This document shows, piece by piece, positions 61,594-64,000 of a DNA stretch of 64,000 nt; position 1 is the stretch's first letter; each line of letters opens with the position of its first letter. Source of the DNA: JAGNKE01 sp965230245 (GTDB lineage Bacteria; Pseudomonadota; Alphaproteobacteria; Micavibrionales; Micavibrionaceae); assembly GCA_965230245.1 (NCBI GenBank), contig OZ246000.1, positions 2,232,001 through 2,296,000 on the forward strand, in the 5' to 3' direction. Under the pieces are notes generated by a model. The model did no database searches and was not told the DNA's origin. It was given only the letters and a program-made list of their open reading frames with translations. Made by a program: the position numbers and the translations under genes.

Positions 61594-63564
61594 CTATTTT
61601 CTATTGAGGTTTTGAAAAAGCAAGCCGAGTTGAGTTTCGATTTGCAAATTAAGATCAACAGGCTCAGGCCCTATATCGGGATTGTTCCCACGCGCTGTTA
61701 AGGTCATCATAATGCCTTCCGAAACAGAACCGTCCAGACGAACTTCGAAAAACTCGTAATGATAATTCTTCAAGGCCTGACGAATTGTACGCATTTGCTC
61801 GTCATCACCGGGAAATAGACCTTCCGAGATACTTTCATCCAGAGTAACAACACCGGCTTCCTGACTCTGCAATATGCCTTTTTCAACCATTAGCGTATCG
61901 CCCTCTAACACAAGCGGAACGCGTCCGCCCATACGCCCGAACATTTCAAAATCTTTCAATCCGGCATCAATAAAAAACTGGTTCAGAGTTACATCTGAAA
62001 CAAGAAGAGTAATGTATTTCGGCAGCAAGCCGTTTTCACGGAAAAACAAACCCTGAGCGCTGACAATTCCATCATAGATTGAGAGTTCTATCTCTTTTAT
62101 AACGCGCTGCTCCGGTGCATCCAGATCAAGCACAATTTTTCCGACTTGTTTAATGTCACGGTCAATGGGAACACGGAAATTAAATGTACCTTGTGTTTTA
62201 TTATCTTGTGATTTCTCCGAAGAGAGTACAATGCTGCCTTGTATATCCTGAAATTGCACTGGTCCATAACGGTGACGGCCAAGTTCTGCATTGATTTCAG
62301 CTTTCCAGCGAAGCGTAGGCTTATTTGCTTTAAAATTCCAAGAAAACTCTCCGCTAATGGCAGAAGACGCACCGGAAATTTTCGTACCGCCCACATGATT
62401 AATTGTTTCCAAAGAAGCCAGAAAAGCACCGTTCAGTTCTGATTTTCCCTTGCTGCGTATAAATGATCCCTCAAGAGAAAGACCGCGCTTTTCACTCTCC
62501 ACGGTAAACGTACCGGACAACCCGTCACGTAATGATATAAAGTTATTAAAAAAAACATTCAGAACAGGATTTTCAATAGAAAGGAAAGCATGCGGCAAGT
62601 TTTCTTTTCCATCCAGTAAGCCGTTGTCCTGAAGGTAAGCGCGCAAATCATCAAGCTTCTTGGGCGTTATCATAACTTCGAATTGGCTACCCTTATCGGC
62701 ATTCCATTTCCGGTTGGCAATAAAATCAATACTATTCTGACCAGCGGTACGACCCTCGATAAAAAGCGTCGGCTCACTGTTTTCCTTGACGATGGTGATA
62801 TTCACATCCTGAAATGGTATTGCCTTCCAGTACATAGAGCCTGCAATGGCTTGAACTGTCAGGCTGACTGTTTGGTCTGGAAAGACAATGAATGTCGCTT
62901 CGGATGTAGCCCTATTAATGCGTAAATCATCGAGGGCAAGCTGCAATTCCGTTGTTTCAGAAACCAACTCAAGATTTCCGCTAGGAGAGAGGTTACCCGA
63001 TACTTTAGAGGTAAAAGTAATTTTCTTTTGTCGACTTTTTACACGGCCAAGCAATTCAAGATTACTTTCGCTTTTGCGCGTAATTTGTCCCTCAACGTCA
63101 AGCTGAATGCCCCCTAGATTTTCTGAAAACAAATTGACTGTCGCATCCTCAAGATACATTTGCTTAACGGGAATCTTTTTCAATGTATCAAGGAGCAAAG
63201 CGCCATTCTGCCAGCCGGCAATCGTAGGCACAAAGGTTTCGGAAAGCTCGCCGGTCAATTGAAGCTCCTTGACCAGAATACGTTCAACAAGTCCGTCATT
63301 AAGCATATAACCGAAAGTCGTGTAATTTGCCTCAAGATAGCCAATCTGACTGAAACTCTTTTCATCAAGGGAAATATCCTTGAGGGTGACTTTGCCGAAA
63401 TCACTTTCAATAGAGCCGATATGTGCATCACCAAACCCGAGCTTGCTCAGCGCCTCGCTAACCCTGATTTCAACTTGTGCGGGGACATACCAAAGCAACA
63501 CGTACACGTACGTGCCGCCAAGCATGACGGACAGGAATAAGGCAAATTTCAAAAAATTGCGCAT
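61594..63564 (-). CDS. YdbH/AsmA-like intermembrane lipid-transport protein
   Basis: A 656-residue protein. An N-terminal membrane anchor (about 5-28) is followed by the repetitive beta-strand pattern of AsmA-like proteins throughout. The C-terminal block is that of the YdbH-like family (about 545-610): FGRMGGRVPLVLEGDTLMVEKG, then SQEAGVVTLDE. In E. coli YdbH, with YhdP and TamB, moves phospholipids to the outer membrane. The rest of that pathway, such as YnbE/YdbL partners, is not in the window. The right-hand neighbour is parE, on the same strand. Confidence 0.82.
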   Translation of the reverse strand: MRNFLKFALFLSVMLGGTYVYVLLWYVPAQVEIRVSEALSKLGFGDAHIGSIESDFGKVTLKDISLDEKSFSQIGYLEANYTTFGYMLNDGLVERILVKELQLTGELSETFVPTIAGWQNGALLLDTLKKIPVKQMYLEDATVNLFSENLGGIQLDVEGQITRKSESNLELLGRVKSRQKKITFTSKVSGNLSPSGNLELVSETTELQLALDDLRINRATSEATFIVFPDQTVSLTVQAIAGSMYWKAIPFQDVNITIVKENSEPTLFIEGRTAGQNSIDFIANRKWNADKGSQFEVMITPKKLDDLRAYLQDNGLLDGKENLPHAFLSIENPVLNVFFNNFISLRDGLSGTFTVESEKRGLSLEGSFIRSKGKSELNGAFLASLETINHVGGTKISGASSAISGEFSWNFKANKPTLRWKAEINAELGRHRYGPVQFQDIQGSIVLSSEKSQDNKTQGTFNFRVPIDRDIKQVGKIVLDLDAPEQRVIKEIELSIYDGIVSAQGLFFRENGLLPKYITLLVSDVTLNQFFIDAGLKDFEMFGRMGGRVPLVLEGDTLMVEKGILQSQEAGVVTLDESISEGLFPGDDEQMRTIRQALKNYHYEFFEVRLDGSVSEGIMMTLTARGNNPDIGPEPVDLNLQIETQLGLLFQNLNRK

Positions 63565-63628
63565 GAAAAGGGCAAGACGTTATTTTTAAGAGTTATCTTA
63601 ACTTAAACTATCACGCAAAAAACAATCT

Positions 63629-64000
63629 TTAAACATCTATATCTTCAACAAATTTTGCATTGCTCTGAATGAAGTCAAAGCGGGCTTCGGCATTTGTGCC
63701 CATCAACCTTCTGACAAGGTCATCAACGTCTGCGGAAGTATCGATATCAAGGTCTTCTTCGCTCATTTCATCCGCGGCAATACCAAGAGACGCAACAACA
63801 TCTGGCAAAGTCACACGTAAAAGAACGCGGTTTTCAGGATTCATTGTCGTTTCTTTAAGCTCTGGTGCCATCATTTCACCTAGCCCCTTATAACGCTGAA
63901 TGTCTATTTTGCTTTTATCCTTGAACTTGGTCTCAAGCAGACGATCTTTCTCTTCATCCGTCATGGCATAAGCAGAAACTTTACCGCTCGAAATCTTATA
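63629..64000 (-). CDS. parE: DNA topoisomerase IV subunit B, C-terminal part (cut by the window edge)
   Basis: Only the last 123 codons are visible; the frame is open to base 64000 with no start before the edge. The Toprim end (IQRYKGLGEMMAPELKETTM) and the terminal LVRRLMGTNAEARFDFIQSNA are typical of alphaproteobacterial ParE rather than GyrB. It partners ParC encoded at 18151-20388. The methionine at 63964 is internal. The stop is TAA or similar at 63629, and a 64-base spacer follows before the YdbH-like gene. Confidence 0.9.
   Translation of the reverse strand, partial: YKISSGKVSAYAMTDEEKDRLLETKFKDKSKIDIQRYKGLGEMMAPELKETTMNPENRVLLRVTLPDVVASLGIAADEMSEEDLDIDTSADVDDLVRRLMGTNAEARFDFIQSNAKFVEDIDV

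Overview
The window is a 64 kb piece of a bacterial chromosome, about half GC by eye. It is densely coded, mostly core genes with one or two small accessory stretches. Several features point to a flagellated, diderm alphaproteobacterium. These are an LdtR-type MarR regulator, a ubiquinol-cytochrome c chaperone next to a YceD/DUF177 protein and rpmF, the plsX-fabH-ihfA-merR-tRNA-Pro block, the glyA-nrdR-ribD-ribE-ribB(X)-ribH-nusB block, a cysteine-free (Mg-type) HemB metal site, an RHH_4 ribbon-helix-helix protein and a class I PhaC. I cannot name genus or species; a Rhodospirillales- or Micavibrionales-like lineage is a guess. There is no prophage, IS element, integrase or CRISPR array. No stretch above 300 bases lacks a gene.

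Layout. 1-2063: the 3' part of an AsmA-family envelope protein, cut by the left edge. 2052-3891 (minus): a tightly coupled trio of methyltransferase-like protein, RHH protein and AT-rich membrane protein. 3959-7270 (minus): fumC, purK, purE, DUF465. 7455-15786 (plus): pfkA, two membrane PH-domain proteins, ilvD, an L,D-transpeptidase, a Tat-exported DUF882 peptidase, folK-folP. 15815-17282 (minus): a histidine phosphatase and an aspartate dehydrogenase. 17357-20876 (plus): recO, parC, a DUF6714-like gene. 20873-24031 (minus): motB, motA, hemB. 24205-31712 (plus): ldtR-like, a small DUF6898-like gene, rpiB, glyA, nrdR, the riboflavin genes, nusB, fliL. 31728-32171 (minus): bamE. 32244-37229 (plus): ubiquinol-cytochrome c chaperone, DUF177, rpmF, plsX, fabH, ihfA, merR, tRNA-Pro(GGG).

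37230-44533 is the most accessory-looking part. It holds a metallothionein, a small unknown, a DUF817 membrane protein, and on the minus strand three tandem paralogues of about 300 residues with an HExxH/HDxxH signature. These are followed by cutA, rplM-rpsI, a gamma carbonic anhydrase and a secreted unknown. 44537-47135 (minus): phaC and a membrane protein of unknown function. 47340-53145 (plus): hom, glpX, recJ, a BASS-like transporter, a Cys/His-rich membrane protein. 53181-54985 (minus): an unknown, hisI, gshB. 55064-61585 (plus): a DEAD-box helicase, lptD, an SLC13-type transporter with TrkA-C domains, a coiled-coil membrane protein. 61594-64000 (minus): a YdbH/AsmA-like protein and the 3' end of parE, cut by the right edge.

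How the genes work together. Envelope building is a recurring theme: AsmA-like, YdbH-like, LptD, BamE, PlsX, FabH, the L,D-transpeptidase, the DUF882 peptidase and the LdtR-like regulator. Motility is represented by motAB and fliL away from the main flagellar cluster. Riboflavin synthesis is nearly complete, but the RibB protein has a C-terminal domain with no zinc cysteines, so GTP cyclohydrolase II must be encoded elsewhere. The best candidate for something undescribed is the tandem HExxH/HDxxH paralogue array at 39019-41742.
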